A DNA stretch of 7,769 bases from an uncultured Eubacterium sp. (GTDB lineage: Bacteria > Bacillota > Clostridia > Lachnospirales > Lachnospiraceae). The stretch's first letter is position 1. Each line of letters opens with the position of its first letter. This document shows, piece by piece, positions 1 through 7,545 of this stretch. The stretch spans positions 24,291 through 32,059 of the forward strand of contig CAJUAU010000031.1 in the NCBI GenBank assembly GCA_910584645.1. The letters run 5' to 3'. The position numbers and the translations under genes were made by a program. The notes under the pieces are model-generated. The model worked only from the letters and a program-made list of their open reading frames with translations. It was not told the origin of the DNA and did not search any database.

Positions 1-1436
1 GCCACCTCACGGCCTTCCCGGATCGCCCAGACCACCAGGGACTGTCCCCGGTGCATGTCGCCGGCAGCAAATACTCGTTCTACATTTGTCTTGTACTGAC
101 CAGGCCTGGTGTACACATTCGTTCTTTCTGTCAATTTCAGGCCAAAGTCCTCAGCGATATATTCCTGGGTTCCCAGAAATCCGGCGGCGATAAACACGAG
201 ATCCACATCCAGAACATACTCACTGCCCGGGATCTCACTCATATTCATGCGTCCTGTCTTTTCATCCCTGGTCCATGCCAGTTTCACTGCCTTTACCTTT
301 GTCAGGCAGCCCTTTTCATCTTTGATAAATTCTTTTACCGTGGTCTCATAGATCCGGGGATCGCTGCCGAACACAGCGATGGCTTCCTGCTGGCCATAAT
401 CAGTCTTCAGCACCTTGGGCCACTCCGGCCAGGGGTTATTGTCGGCCCGCTCTTCCAGAGGTTTTGGCATCATCTCCAGCTGTACTACACTTTTTGCCCC
501 CTGCCGGATGGAAGATCCCACACAGTCGTTTCCAGTATCCCCGCCGCCAATGACCAGAACATTTTTTCCTTTGGCATTGATCACATCTTTATACTCCGGG
601 TCCATCACGTGTTTTGTCACCCTGGTAAGATAATCTACGGCAAAATAAATTCCCTCTGCTTCTCTGCCTGGCGCCTTGATATCTCTGGGTTTCGATGAGC
701 CGCAGGTGAGGATCACCCTGTCGTAATCCTTCAGAAGCTCTTCTGCCTTCACGTCAACTCCAACATTTATTCCCGTACGAAATTCTACTCCCTCTTCTTC
801 CATGATCTTAACCCTGCCCTCGATCACCGTTTTTTCCAGCTTCATGTTCGGGATCCCGTACATCAGAAGCCCGCCGGGGCGGTCGGAACGCTCGAACACC
901 GTCACATTGTGTCCCCTCTTGTTCAACTGGTCTGCCGCCGCCAGGCCAGAGGGGCCGGAGCCCACCACAGCCACTCTTTTCCCGGTCCTCACCTTGGGCG
1001 GTTTCGCCACCATCAGGTCATGGGCATAGCCGTACTCAATGATGGCATTTTCATTTTCCTTAATGGTGACCGGCGTATCGTTCAGGCCGCAGGTGCATGC
1101 CGCCTCACAGGGCGCGGGGCAGACTCTGGAGGTAAACTCCGGAAAATTATTGGTCTTAAGAAGCCTTCCCAATGCCTCTGTATAATTCCCCAGATAGATC
1201 AGATCGTTCCATTCCGGGCACATATTGTTTAACGGGCACCCGGAAGCCATCCCGCCGATCATCATTCCTGACTGGCAGAAGGGCACGCCGCAGTCCATAC
1301 ATCTGGCCGCCTGGCACCGGCGTTCCTCCTCTCCCATGGGCACATGAAATTCATTGAAGTTCTGGATCCGTTCAAGGGGTGCCGTCTCGGTGTTTCCCCT
1401 GCGGTCATATTCTAAAAATCCGGTTGGTTTTCCCAT
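1..1436 (-). CDS. gltD: Glutamate synthase small subunit (NADPH-GOGAT beta chain), 3' end cut by window edge
   Basis: This is the electron-input subunit of glutamate synthase: it oxidises NADPH on FAD and passes electrons through two 4Fe-4S clusters to the large subunit. 478 codons are visible from ATG at 1436 and the frame is still open at base 3. Family members run to about 490-495 residues, so only the last ~15 are missing. The N-terminal cluster region has Cys41, 46, 49, 54, 67 and 73, then Cys106, 110, 114 and 116 (RVCPAPCEAACTCG). The FAD dinucleotide fold starts at VAVVGSGPSG (155-164). The NADPH fold is VLVIGGGDTGND (about 293-304). The C-terminal FAD motif AAGD is at 457-460, followed by the conserved QSLVVWAIREGR. 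The start is supported by GAAAGGG nine bases upstream, a moderate Shine-Dalgarno. It lies 81 bases after gltB on the same strand, so the two are probably one operon. Homologous small subunits exist in other flavin/iron-sulfur enzymes (for example dihydropyrimidine dehydrogenase and NfnB), but adjacency to gltB settles the call. Confidence 0.97.
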   Translation of the reverse strand, partial: MGKPTGFLEYDRRGNTETAPLERIQNFNEFHVPMGEEERRCQAARCMDCGVPFCQSGMMIGGMASGCPLNNMCPEWNDLIYLGNYTEALGRLLKTNNFPEFTSRVCPAPCEAACTCGLNDTPVTIKENENAIIEYGYAHDLMVAKPPKVRTGKRVAVVGSGPSGLAAADQLNKRGHNVTVFERSDRPGGLLMYGIPNMKLEKTVIEGRVKIMEEEGVEFRTGINVGVDVKAEELLKDYDRVILTCGSSKPRDIKAPGREAEGIYFAVDYLTRVTKHVMDPEYKDVINAKGKNVLVIGGGDTGNDCVGSSIRQGAKSVVQLEMMPKPLEERADNNPWPEWPKVLKTDYGQQEAIAVFGSDPRIYETTVKEFIKDEKGCLTKVKAVKLAWTRDEKTGRMNMSEIPGSEYVLDVDLVFIAAGFLGTQEYIAEDFGLKLTERTNVYTRPGQYKTNVERVFAAGDMHRGQSLVVWAIREGREV

Positions 1437-1445
1437 AGCTTTCAA

Positions 1446-1484
1446 CCCTTTCTTCATTATAAATTATTTATATCTGCAATGCAA
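1446..1484 (-). promoter_or_regulatory. Possible secondary promoter and RBS for gltD in the gltB-gltD spacer
   Basis: On the minus strand a perfect -10 box TATAAT (1461-1456) lies 17 bases downstream of TTGCAT (1484-1479), a weak -35 that matches the consensus at three of six positions. The predicted transcript would start only about a dozen bases before the gltD ATG, just reaching the AAAGGG ribosome binding site (1451-1446). The spacing is ideal, but an A/T-rich spacer can produce TATAAT by chance, and gltD should in any case be transcribed from the gltB promoter. Confidence 0.35.
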
Positions 1485-1517
1485 CGTCTTTTCCCCTGGT
1501 CCCTTTTAGGGGTGCTG

Positions 1518-4500
1518 TTAGGAAATCTCCTTCTGGGTCTCATAGAAGGCCTCGATCTGGGCCTGCTCATTGCTCAGCCCTTTCTCTTCCATAACGGCGA
1601 TCTTCTGCAGCATATTCTTGTAATCATGAGGTATGATCTTCTTGAACTTCGGAAGAACTTCCTTGAAGTTCTCCAGGATCTCCTTTCCCTTTTCTGAACC
1701 CGTCGCTTCTACATGCGCCGTGATCATATCCTTCAGCTGCATGACATCATATTTGTTGGACACTGCTTCTGAGGAAACCAGTTCCTTATTCAGTTTCAGA
1801 TACAAGTCGCTGTTCTCATCCAGAACATAAGCGATACCGCCGCTCATTCCGGCGGCAAAATTCTTTCCAGTGGAACCGAGGATCACCACACAGCCGCCGG
1901 TCATGTATTCGCAGCCGTGTTCGCCCACGCCTTCCACCACAGCGTGAACACCAGAGTTTCTCACACAGAACCGCTCTCCTGCCACACCGTTGATATAGGC
2001 GGTGCCACTGGTGGCGCCGTACAGCGCCACATTACCGATCACGATGTTATCTTCCGGCTTATACTGGATATTTTCCGGCGGGTACACGATAAGTTTTCCT
2101 CCAGAAAGACCTTTTCCAAAGTAGTCATTGCTGTCACCTTCAAGTTCCAGTGTCAGCCCTTTGGGGATGAAAGCTCCAAAGCTCTGCCCGCCGCTGCCGG
2201 TACATTTTACCCGAAAGGTATCCTCTTCCAGGTCGTCTCCCAGTTTCTTTGTGATCTGGGATCCAAAGATTGTTCCCAGGGAACGGTCGGTATTGGTCAC
2301 CTTCGCCGTGATGGTCTTCTTTTCCCCGGTCTCCAGGTTCTCTGCAAATTTTTTCAAAAAGACCTTTTCATCGATGGTCTTGTTTAACTTAAAGTCATAG
2401 ATATCTCTGCTGCTGAACTTGCTTTTTTTCTCCTTCACGAAGGGGTTGTCAATGATCGCGGAGAGATCCAGCTTGCCAGCTCTCTCATTATCGATGTCTT
2501 CCCGCACTCTCAGAAGATCGGAACGTCCTACCAGTTCATCCAGCGCAGCCACGCCAAACTTCGCCATCAGCTCCCGGACCTCTTCGGCGATAAACCTCAT
2601 AAAATTCTCCACGTATTCTGGTTTTCCCTTGAACCTCTTGCGGAGTTCCGGATTCTGTGTCGCCACACCCACCGGACAGGTATCCAGGTTACATACCCTC
2701 ATCATGACACATCCCATGGTCACAAGAGGCGCTGTGGCAAATCCAAATTCCTCCGCCCCAAGAAGGGCGGCGATCATAACGTCACGCCCAGTCATCAGCT
2801 TCCCGTCGGTCTCAATGACCACCTTGGAACGCAGTCCGTTCATCAAAAGCGTCTGATGGGTCTCCGCCAGTCCCAGTTCCCAGGGAAGCCCGGCATTATG
2901 AATGGAGCTTCCCGGCGCTGCGCCGGTACCACCGTCATAACCAGAGATCAGGATCACCCCCGCACCGGCTTTCGCCACACCAGCTGCCACGGTGCCGACG
3001 CCCGCCTCAGACACCAGTTTCACCGAAATCCTCGCATCCCGGTTGGAGTTTTTCAGGTCATAGATCAGCTGCGCCAGATCTTCGATGGAATAAATATCAT
3101 GATGCGGCGGCGGCGAGATCAGGGATACTCCCGGTGTGGAGTGTCTCGTCTTTGCCACCCAGGGATATACTTTTTTCCCCGGCAGATGTCCGCCCTCTCC
3201 CGGCTTTGCCCCCTGCGCCATCTTGATCTGTATCTCTTTGGCGCTGACCAGGTATCTGGAGGTTACGCCAAAGCGTCCCGATGCCACCTGCTTAATAGCA
3301 GAACAGCGGTTTAATCCGTCTTTTCCCACAGTGAGACGTTCCAGGCTCTCTCCTCCCTCACCACTGTTGGATTTTCCGTGAAGGCGGTTCATGGCGATGG
3401 CAAGAGTCTCATGGGCTTCCTGGGAAATGGAACCGTAGGACATGGCTCCAGTCTTAAAGCGTTTCACGATCTCCTCCACACTCTCCACTTTGGAAAGGGC
3501 GATCCCCTTTTTCGGGAAGTTAAAGTCAAGGAGGCTTCTTAAGTTCACGTAAAGGTCTTCCCTGTCGATCTCATGGGAGTATTCCTTGAACTTCTTGTAG
3601 TCCCCGGTTCTTGTCGCCTCCTGCAGAAGATGGATGGTCTTCGGATTATAGAGATGTTCTTCTTTTCCACTGCGGCTCTTGTGGTTTCCAATACTGTCAA
3701 GAGTAATATCCGTACCCAGTTCCAGCGGATCAAAAGCTTTATCATGAAGCATCTCTACCTGGTTCTGAATATCTTCGATACCCAGTCCGCCGATCCTGGA
3801 AACGGTTCCCGTAAAATAAGGATCAATCAATGTTTTCGACAGTCCCACCGCTTCAAAGATTTTAGCTCCCTGGTAAGACTGGATCGTGGAAATTCCCATT
3901 TTGGAAGCAATCTTTACAATTCCGTGAAGAACCGCAGAATTATAATCATTCACTGCCACGTAATAGTCCTTATCCAGCACACGGCTGTCGATGAGACCGC
4001 GGATCGTATCCAGCGCAAGATAGGGATTGACCGCGGTGGCGCCAAATCCGAGCAGCGTCGCAAAATGATGCACCTCTCTTGGTTCTGCACTCTCTAAGAT
4101 CATAGAAAGGGAGGTCCGCTTTTTCGTGTTGACCAGATGCTGCTGCATGGCAGATACCGCCAGAAGCGCCGGGATCGCCACATGGTTCTCATCCACTCCC
4201 CGGTCAGAGAGGATCAGAATATTGGCGCCGTCCTTATAGGCCCGGTCTGCCTCCAGATAAAGACGGTGAATCGCCTTTTCCAGAGAGGTATTTTTATAGT
4301 AGGTAATGGGAATAACTGCCACCTTAAAACCAGGTACATTCATGGACTTGATCTTTAGGAGATCGGTATTCGTAAGAATTGGATCGTCAATCTTGAGTGA
4401 ATGGCAGTTTTCCGCTTTCTCTTCCAGCAGATTTCCCGCATCCCCAATGTATACCGTAGTGGATGTCACAACCTCTTCCCGGATGGCATCGATAGGCGGA

Positions 4501-6080
4501 TTGGTCACTTGGGCAAAACGCTGTTTAAAGTAGTTATACAAAGGCTGGGGCTGGCCGCTCAGCGCCGCCAGTGGTGTGTCGTGTCCCATCGCCGCGATGG
4601 GCTCAGATCCATTCTTAGCCATGGGGAGAATGGAGGACTTCACTTCTTCATAAGTATAGCCAAATGCCTTCTGAAGCCGCAGGCTCTCCTCTGGATCATA
4701 AGTCTCGATGCGTTTATTCGGGATCTGAAGGTCTTTCAGACACACGAGATTGGTATCCAGCCACTCTCCGTAGGGCTGTTTTGACGCAAAAGTTTCTTTC
4801 AGTTCATCATCGTCGATCAACTCACCCTTCACCGTGTCCACTAAAAGCATTTTTCCCGGACGCAGGCGGTCTTTTTTCACCACATGTTCTTCACGGATTG
4901 GCATAACCCCTACCTCAGAGGACAGGATCAGCTGGTCGTCATCGGTGATATAATATCGGGAGGGACGGAGTCCGTTGCGGTCCAATACCGCTCCCATGAT
5001 ATCACCGTCTGAAAACAGGATGGAGGCAGGCCCATCCCAGGGTTCCATCATCGTGGCATAGTACTGGTAAAAATCCTTTTTCTTATCACTGATATAACGG
5101 TTATTTGCCCAGGGTTCCGGTATCGTGATCATCACGGCGAGCGGGAGCTCCATGCCGCTCATTACGAGAAATTCCAGTGTGTTGTCCAGCATAGCGGAAT
5201 CGGAACCCTCGGTATTTACCACCGGGAGCACCTTATGAAGTTCCCCGGTCAGATGATCCGACTCCATCGTCTCCTCTCTGGCCAGCATTTTATCCGCATT
5301 TCCACGGATGGTATTGATCTCTCCGTTGTGGACGATGAATCGGTTCGGATGGGCACGCTGCCAGCTGGGCTGGGTATTGGTGCTGAAACGGGAGTGAACC
5401 ATGGCAATGGCAGATTCGTAGTCCGGATCCTGCAGGTCATCAAAAAACTGTCTCAGCTGCGCCACCAGAAACATTCCTTTATATACGATGGTACGGCTGG
5501 AAAGAGATACCACATAGGTATTTTCATTGGACTGCTCAAACACACGGCGGGCAATGTAGAGCTTTCGGTCGAATTCCAGTCCTTTTTCTGTCTCTGCCGG
5601 TTTTTTTATAAAACACTGCATGATATACGGCATGCATTCCACCGCTGCTTTTCCCAGGATACGGGGGGAGATGGGAACCTCACGCCAGCCCAGAAATGCC
5701 AGTCCCTCTTTATCCACGATGGTCTCAAACATTTTCTTTGCCTGGTTGCGTTTGAGCTCATCCTGAGGAAAGAAAAACATGCCTACACCATATTCTCTCT
5801 CCTCACCGATCTCAATGCCCATACCGGCAGCCACCTTCTGAAAGAACTTGTGGGAGATCTGCAGCAGGATCCCAACGCCGTCTCCTGTCTTTCCCTCTCC
5901 GTCCTTCCCGGCCCTGTGCTCTAAGTGAGCCACGATCTCCAAAGCATTTTTTACTGTGTCATGGGTTTTCTTTCCTTTAATATTAACGATCGCTCCGATC
6001 CCGCAGTTATCATGTTCAAAGCTTGGATCATACATACCAATGGCTTTTCTCTTTATCTCCTCTGCATATATGCCACTCAT
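1518..6080 (-). CDS. gltB: Glutamate synthase large subunit (GOGAT alpha chain)
   Basis: This subunit hydrolyses glutamine, channels the ammonia to 2-oxoglutarate and reduces the imine on FMN to give glutamate. The protein has 1520 residues, normal for the family. A 25-residue propeptide precedes Cys26 (DNCGIG), the expected N-terminal nucleophile after self-processing. The class II glutamine amidotransferase domain covers about 26-430, with HNGEIN at 251-256 and RNGLRPSRYY near 365-375. The central linker domain is about 480-770. The FMN synthase domain is about 830-1200, with MSYGSIS (880-886), NSGEGGE (905-911) and YDGGTG (1048-1053). The 3Fe-4S ligands are Cys1124, Cys1130 and Cys1135 (C-x5-C-x4-C). 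The C-terminal glycine-rich beta-helix runs from about 1270, with SGGK at 1326-1329 and MSGG at 1412-1415. The start at 6080 is chosen because AAGGAGG lies seven bases upstream and the protein then begins like its relatives. The frame stays open for 132 more codons upstream, but those overlap the promoter and leader. No key residue is missing and no frameshift is seen. Confidence 0.98.
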   Translation of the reverse strand: MSGIYAEEIKRKAIGMYDPSFEHDNCGIGAIVNIKGKKTHDTVKNALEIVAHLEHRAGKDGEGKTGDGVGILLQISHKFFQKVAAGMGIEIGEEREYGVGMFFFPQDELKRNQAKKMFETIVDKEGLAFLGWREVPISPRILGKAAVECMPYIMQCFIKKPAETEKGLEFDRKLYIARRVFEQSNENTYVVSLSSRTIVYKGMFLVAQLRQFFDDLQDPDYESAIAMVHSRFSTNTQPSWQRAHPNRFIVHNGEINTIRGNADKMLAREETMESDHLTGELHKVLPVVNTEGSDSAMLDNTLEFLVMSGMELPLAVMITIPEPWANNRYISDKKKDFYQYYATMMEPWDGPASILFSDGDIMGAVLDRNGLRPSRYYITDDDQLILSSEVGVMPIREEHVVKKDRLRPGKMLLVDTVKGELIDDDELKETFASKQPYGEWLDTNLVCLKDLQIPNKRIETYDPEESLRLQKAFGYTYEEVKSSILPMAKNGSEPIAAMGHDTPLAALSGQPQPLYNYFKQRFAQVTNPPIDAIREEVVTSTTVYIGDAGNLLEEKAENCHSLKIDDPILTNTDLLKIKSMNVPGFKVAVIPITYYKNTSLEKAIHRLYLEADRAYKDGANILILSDRGVDENHVAIPALLAVSAMQQHLVNTKKRTSLSMILESAEPREVHHFATLLGFGATAVNPYLALDTIRGLIDSRVLDKDYYVAVNDYNSAVLHGIVKIASKMGISTIQSYQGAKIFEAVGLSKTLIDPYFTGTVSRIGGLGIEDIQNQVEMLHDKAFDPLELGTDITLDSIGNHKSRSGKEEHLYNPKTIHLLQEATRTGDYKKFKEYSHEIDREDLYVNLRSLLDFNFPKKGIALSKVESVEEIVKRFKTGAMSYGSISQEAHETLAIAMNRLHGKSNSGEGGESLERLTVGKDGLNRCSAIKQVASGRFGVTSRYLVSAKEIQIKMAQGAKPGEGGHLPGKKVYPWVAKTRHSTPGVSLISPPPHHDIYSIEDLAQLIYDLKNSNRDARISVKLVSEAGVGTVAAGVAKAGAGVILISGYDGGTGAAPGSSIHNAGLPWELGLAETHQTLLMNGLRSKVVIETDGKLMTGRDVMIAALLGAEEFGFATAPLVTMGCVMMRVCNLDTCPVGVATQNPELRKRFKGKPEYVENFMRFIAEEVRELMAKFGVAALDELVGRSDLLRVREDIDNERAGKLDLSAIIDNPFVKEKKSKFSSRDIYDFKLNKTIDEKVFLKKFAENLETGEKKTITAKVTNTDRSLGTIFGSQITKKLGDDLEEDTFRVKCTGSGGQSFGAFIPKGLTLELEGDSNDYFGKGLSGGKLIVYPPENIQYKPEDNIVIGNVALYGATSGTAYINGVAGERFCVRNSGVHAVVEGVGEHGCEYMTGGCVVILGSTGKNFAAGMSGGIAYVLDENSDLYLKLNKELVSSEAVSNKYDVMQLKDMITAHVEATGSEKGKEILENFKEVLPKFKKIIPHDYKNMLQKIAVMEEKGLSNEQAQIEAFYETQKEIS

Positions 6081-6087
6081 ACTGATT

Positions 6088-6094
6088 CCTCCTT
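6088..6094 (-). promoter_or_regulatory. gltB ribosome binding site
   Basis: AAGGAGG is a strong Shine-Dalgarno seven bases before the ATG at 6080. It fixes the gltB start and rules out the much longer open frame upstream. The bases just before it (CAGAAAGAA, 6101-6093) are complementary to the 3' arm of the leader hairpin, so access to this site may depend on leader folding. Confidence 0.85.
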
Positions 6095-6115
6095 CTTTCT
6101 GTCTCATTTTGAAAC

Positions 6116-6170
6116 AAAAAAGGTGCCAGAAAGAAACACTTTGGGTATGTATTTCTTTTCTGACACCTTT
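6116..6170 (-). terminator. Intrinsic terminator hairpin in the gltB leader (candidate attenuator)
   Basis: On the minus strand the 5' arm (6170-6149) pairs with the 3' arm (6139-6119) in 21 base pairs, with one bulged A (6156) and two G-U pairs, around a nine-base loop ATACCCAAA. Six consecutive T (6121-6116) end the structure, three of them paired at the base of the stem. It starts about four bases after the predicted transcription start and ends 35 bases before the gltB ATG. The U run is on the minus strand only, so it acts in the direction of gltB. It could be a regulated attenuator, a barrier to read-through from the upstream cassette, or a 5' stabilising stem-loop. I see no T-box, no long leader peptide and no ANTAR-type paired hexaloops, so the controlling signal is unknown. 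Confidence 0.75.
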
Positions 6171-6180
6171 GTCTGAAAGC

Positions 6181-6209
6181 ATTATACAATAATCTCTGTG
6201 ATATTTCAA
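6181..6209 (-). promoter_or_regulatory. gltB promoter (sigma-A type)
   Basis: TTGAAA (6209-6204) and TATAAT (6186-6181) are separated by exactly 17 bases on the minus strand, with five of six and six of six consensus matches. Transcription should begin near A6174, giving a leader of about 95 bases. A long A/T inverted repeat abuts the -35 box on its upstream side and may act as an UP-like or curved element. This is the best promoter in the window and very probably drives gltB-gltD. Confidence 0.85.
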
Positions 6210-6264
6210 GCACTTTTTTGTTTTTTTAATAATTTTATCATTTTTCTTAAAAAAATAAAGTGCT
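6209..6264. repeat. Long A/T-rich inverted repeat abutting the gltB -35 box
   Basis: On the minus strand AGCACTTT (6264-6257) is complementary to AAAGTGCT (6216-6209), and TTTTTTTAA (6255-6247) to TTAAAAAAA (6229-6221). The two stems are separated by a small internal loop (A against CAAA), and the apical loop is 17 bases. The outer left arm overlaps a perfect ten-base palindrome, TGCTATAGCA (6270-6261). The repeat ends at the first base of the gltB -35 hexamer. Possible roles are an operator, intrinsic DNA curvature that aids the promoter, or a weak terminator for upstream transcription; the sequence does not decide between them. Confidence 0.6.
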
Positions 6265-6294
6265 ATAGCAAAAAAGTTAATTTTATTAGCGCCC

Positions 6295-6350
6295 GCTGAT
6301 TGGGCAGAGATTTGCATGTCCCAACTCTTTTTCAAGTAGGACAGGCCAGC
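6295..6350 (-). other. Cluster of small competing hairpins, unassigned (possible structured RNA or dispersed repeat)
   Basis: Downstream of the cassette terminator, TGTCC (6343-6339) can pair with GGACA (6321-6317). TTGGG (6324-6320) can pair with CCCAA (6304-6300). These two are mutually exclusive because they share bases. GCTG (6350-6347) and CAGC (6298-6295) could close the whole block. I recognise no RNA family here. It may be an intergenic repeat, an untranslated region of the upstream operon, or chance. Confidence 0.3.
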
Positions 6351-6385
6351 AAAAAGCAGTTCCGCATTATACAACGAAGAACTGC
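6351..6385 (-). terminator. Probable terminator of the upstream three-gene cassette
   Basis: On the minus strand a perfect seven-base-pair stem GCAGTTC (6385-6379) / GAACTGC (6362-6356) with a 16-base loop is followed by TTTTT (6355-6351). It lies about 50 bases after the stop of the 304-residue gene and in its orientation. The loop is long and the U run short, so termination may be partial. The loop contains TTGTATAATGC, an 11-base match to the gltB -10 region, which raises the alternative of a promoter -10 here; no good -35 box is present. Confidence 0.5.
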
Positions 6386-6398
6386 CCTGCTTTATGTA

Positions 6399-6414
6399 GA
6401 CGCGAGACTGCGTC
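6399..6414. repeat. Short perfect hairpin after the cassette
   Basis: GACGC (6399-6403) and GCGTC (6410-6414) form a perfect five-base-pair stem with a six-base loop, about 20 bases beyond the stop of the 304-residue gene. No T run follows, so it is not an intrinsic terminator by itself. It could protect the 3' end of the cassette mRNA or be part of the neighbouring hairpin cluster. Confidence 0.35.
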
Positions 6415-6433
6415 CCTGCAATTATGTTACCTG

Positions 6434-7348
6434 TCAAATAATTTCCTTGATGCACATAACCCTTGCGGGCCTGCACTCAAACCATTCTTTTACACAGGTA
6501 ACGGAAATCTGCGTATGAGATGCATTACAAGCTTTAAAACACATATCCAGTAATTCCATATCATTATTTCTATCTGTAACAATAACCAAATTTGATAGGG
6601 ATTCTTGAGTCCTTGTAAACTCTAACCACTCTTGAAGTATTCGCTCATACGAAGCCAGCCGCGGCGAATGGGTATATACAAAATAGTATTTTCGTTTCTT
6701 TGCTGTAATATGTAATGGAATTTCCCTGCGCTTTCCATCTGCACATGTTGTAATATCCTCGATTTTAAAATTCTGAAGTGAAGGATTAAAAACGAGTTGG
6801 TTTAACACAATCTGATTCCATAATATTCCATTGATCAAAGTTCCCATAAAATTAACACATTTTCTACTTTCCCGTTTGATTCTTTGAAATGTATTTCCAA
6901 ACGCCCCAAAGATACCAGATATTAAATTTCCCATATTGGTTAATTGATAACTTATTACCCTGTTTTTTACCTCTCCCGTTTTTTGGGTCATAAGTAAAAT
7001 AGGATCATAAATGGTATGCCTTATTACTAGACCTTTTAATACCATATAATCCAGTCGTTCTTTTAAAGCAGAATTACTTATCCGTATACCTTTAATGCAC
7101 AAATATGACTGTAATTGCAATAGCGTCATATTATATCCCGTTGATAAAATGCCAACAATCATCATTTCCGTATAATCCGTTTTTATATTCCCATCATATT
7201 CAATCAGATTCTGACAGCTTTGTAATTTAAGAGTGCACTCACAACCATAGTAGAAAGGAATTGTAACAAATGATTCATAATCTTCTGCTAATTTGTCTAT
7301 ATTACTATAAAAACTTTTGTTTCCCCATTTAGTATACTTGTTTGCCAT
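6434..7348 (-). CDS. Uncharacterised protein with N-terminal winged-helix-like domain (mobile-element replication-relaxation type?)
   Basis: The protein has 304 residues, with no signal peptide or clear membrane segment, so it is probably cytoplasmic. Residues about 58-144 read as a winged helix: a first helix (TEMMIVGILSTGY), a second (TLLQLQSYLCIKG), a likely recognition helix (ISNSALKERLDYMVLKGLV) and a wing ending ISYQLTNMGNLIS. This suggests DNA binding. Residues about 207-304 alternate strands and helices (PLHITAKKRKYYFVYT, then a helix, then NLVIVTDRN, a helix and a last strand). That order recalls the replication-relaxation family of integrative elements and some nuclease-like folds, but I see no acidic catalytic set. 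Cysteines are frequent, including C36, C38 and C45. The start at 7348 is chosen because AAAGGAG lies eight to nine bases upstream; an in-frame ATG six codons earlier (7366) lacks such a site. It is the last of three co-directional genes and is A+T-rich compared with gltBD, suggesting a different origin. Family assignment is tentative. Confidence 0.8.
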   Translation of the reverse strand: MANKYTKWGNKSFYSNIDKLAEDYESFVTIPFYYGCECTLKLQSCQNLIEYDGNIKTDYTEMMIVGILSTGYNMTLLQLQSYLCIKGIRISNSALKERLDYMVLKGLVIRHTIYDPILLMTQKTGEVKNRVISYQLTNMGNLISGIFGAFGNTFQRIKRESRKCVNFMGTLINGILWNQIVLNQLVFNPSLQNFKIEDITTCADGKRREIPLHITAKKRKYYFVYTHSPRLASYERILQEWLEFTRTQESLSNLVIVTDRNNDMELLDMCFKACNASHTQISVTCVKEWFECRPARVMCIKEII

Positions 7349-7362
7349 ATCTTCGTCTCCTT

Positions 7363-7545
7363 TCACAACAATCTGCTCTCATCCATGTATGCATATTTGC
7401 ATTCAATTTCTCTCAACCATTCTAAAATCGACTCAATCCCAGGGGACGAATGGTCTGCTTTAAGCTGCTCTGTATTCTTTAATTCCTTTTGTTTCATTTC
7501 CTTTTGGAATTCAATTGAAATTTCCCATAATAAATCATCAATCAT
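7363..7545 (-). CDS. Small uncharacterised protein, 60 residues, helical
   Basis: I do not recognise this protein. From the ATG at 7545 it is 60 residues: MIDDLLWEIS, then a charged Lys/Glu/Gln-rich stretch (about 11-33) likely to be helical or coiled-coil, then SILEWLREIE, a second amphipathic helix. There is no signal or membrane segment. The start at 7545 is preferred because it overlaps the stop of the upstream ORF (ATGA), the mark of translational coupling, and GAAGGGG lies just upstream. A start 12 codons earlier (7581) is also open. The TGA stop at 7365-7363 directly precedes AAGGAG of the 304-residue gene, so all three genes appear translated as a unit. A partner or accessory role for the larger protein is plausible but not shown. 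Confidence 0.65.
   Translation of the reverse strand: MIDDLLWEISIEFQKEMKQKELKNTEQLKADHSSPGIESILEWLREIECKYAYMDESRLL

Noticed and set aside
1493..1512. CCCCT / AGGGG inverted repeat between gltB and gltD as a terminator
   Set aside because: The stem is only five pairs with a ten-base loop and is followed by an A-rich run (GAAAAG) rather than T on the coding strand. Termination between the two subunit genes would also be unexpected.
51..5924. Many plus-strand open frames of 60-230 codons opposite gltD and gltB
   Set aside because: They are antisense shadows of strongly conserved coding sequence. Their translations show no recognisable domain, and none has context or a convincing ribosome binding site.
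6116..6170. T-box, glutamine riboswitch or ANTAR two-hexaloop reading of the gltB leader
   Set aside because: There is no T-box sequence or specifier region, the leader is under 100 bases, and the one strong hairpin has a nine-base loop rather than a pair of A-x-x-G-type hexaloops.
6081..6476. 132-codon N-terminal extension of the gltB reading frame
   Set aside because: It runs through the promoter, the terminator hairpin and the ribosome binding site, has no resemblance to a glutamate synthase N-terminus, and the ATG at 6080 has an ideal Shine-Dalgarno and the expected propeptide length before Cys26.
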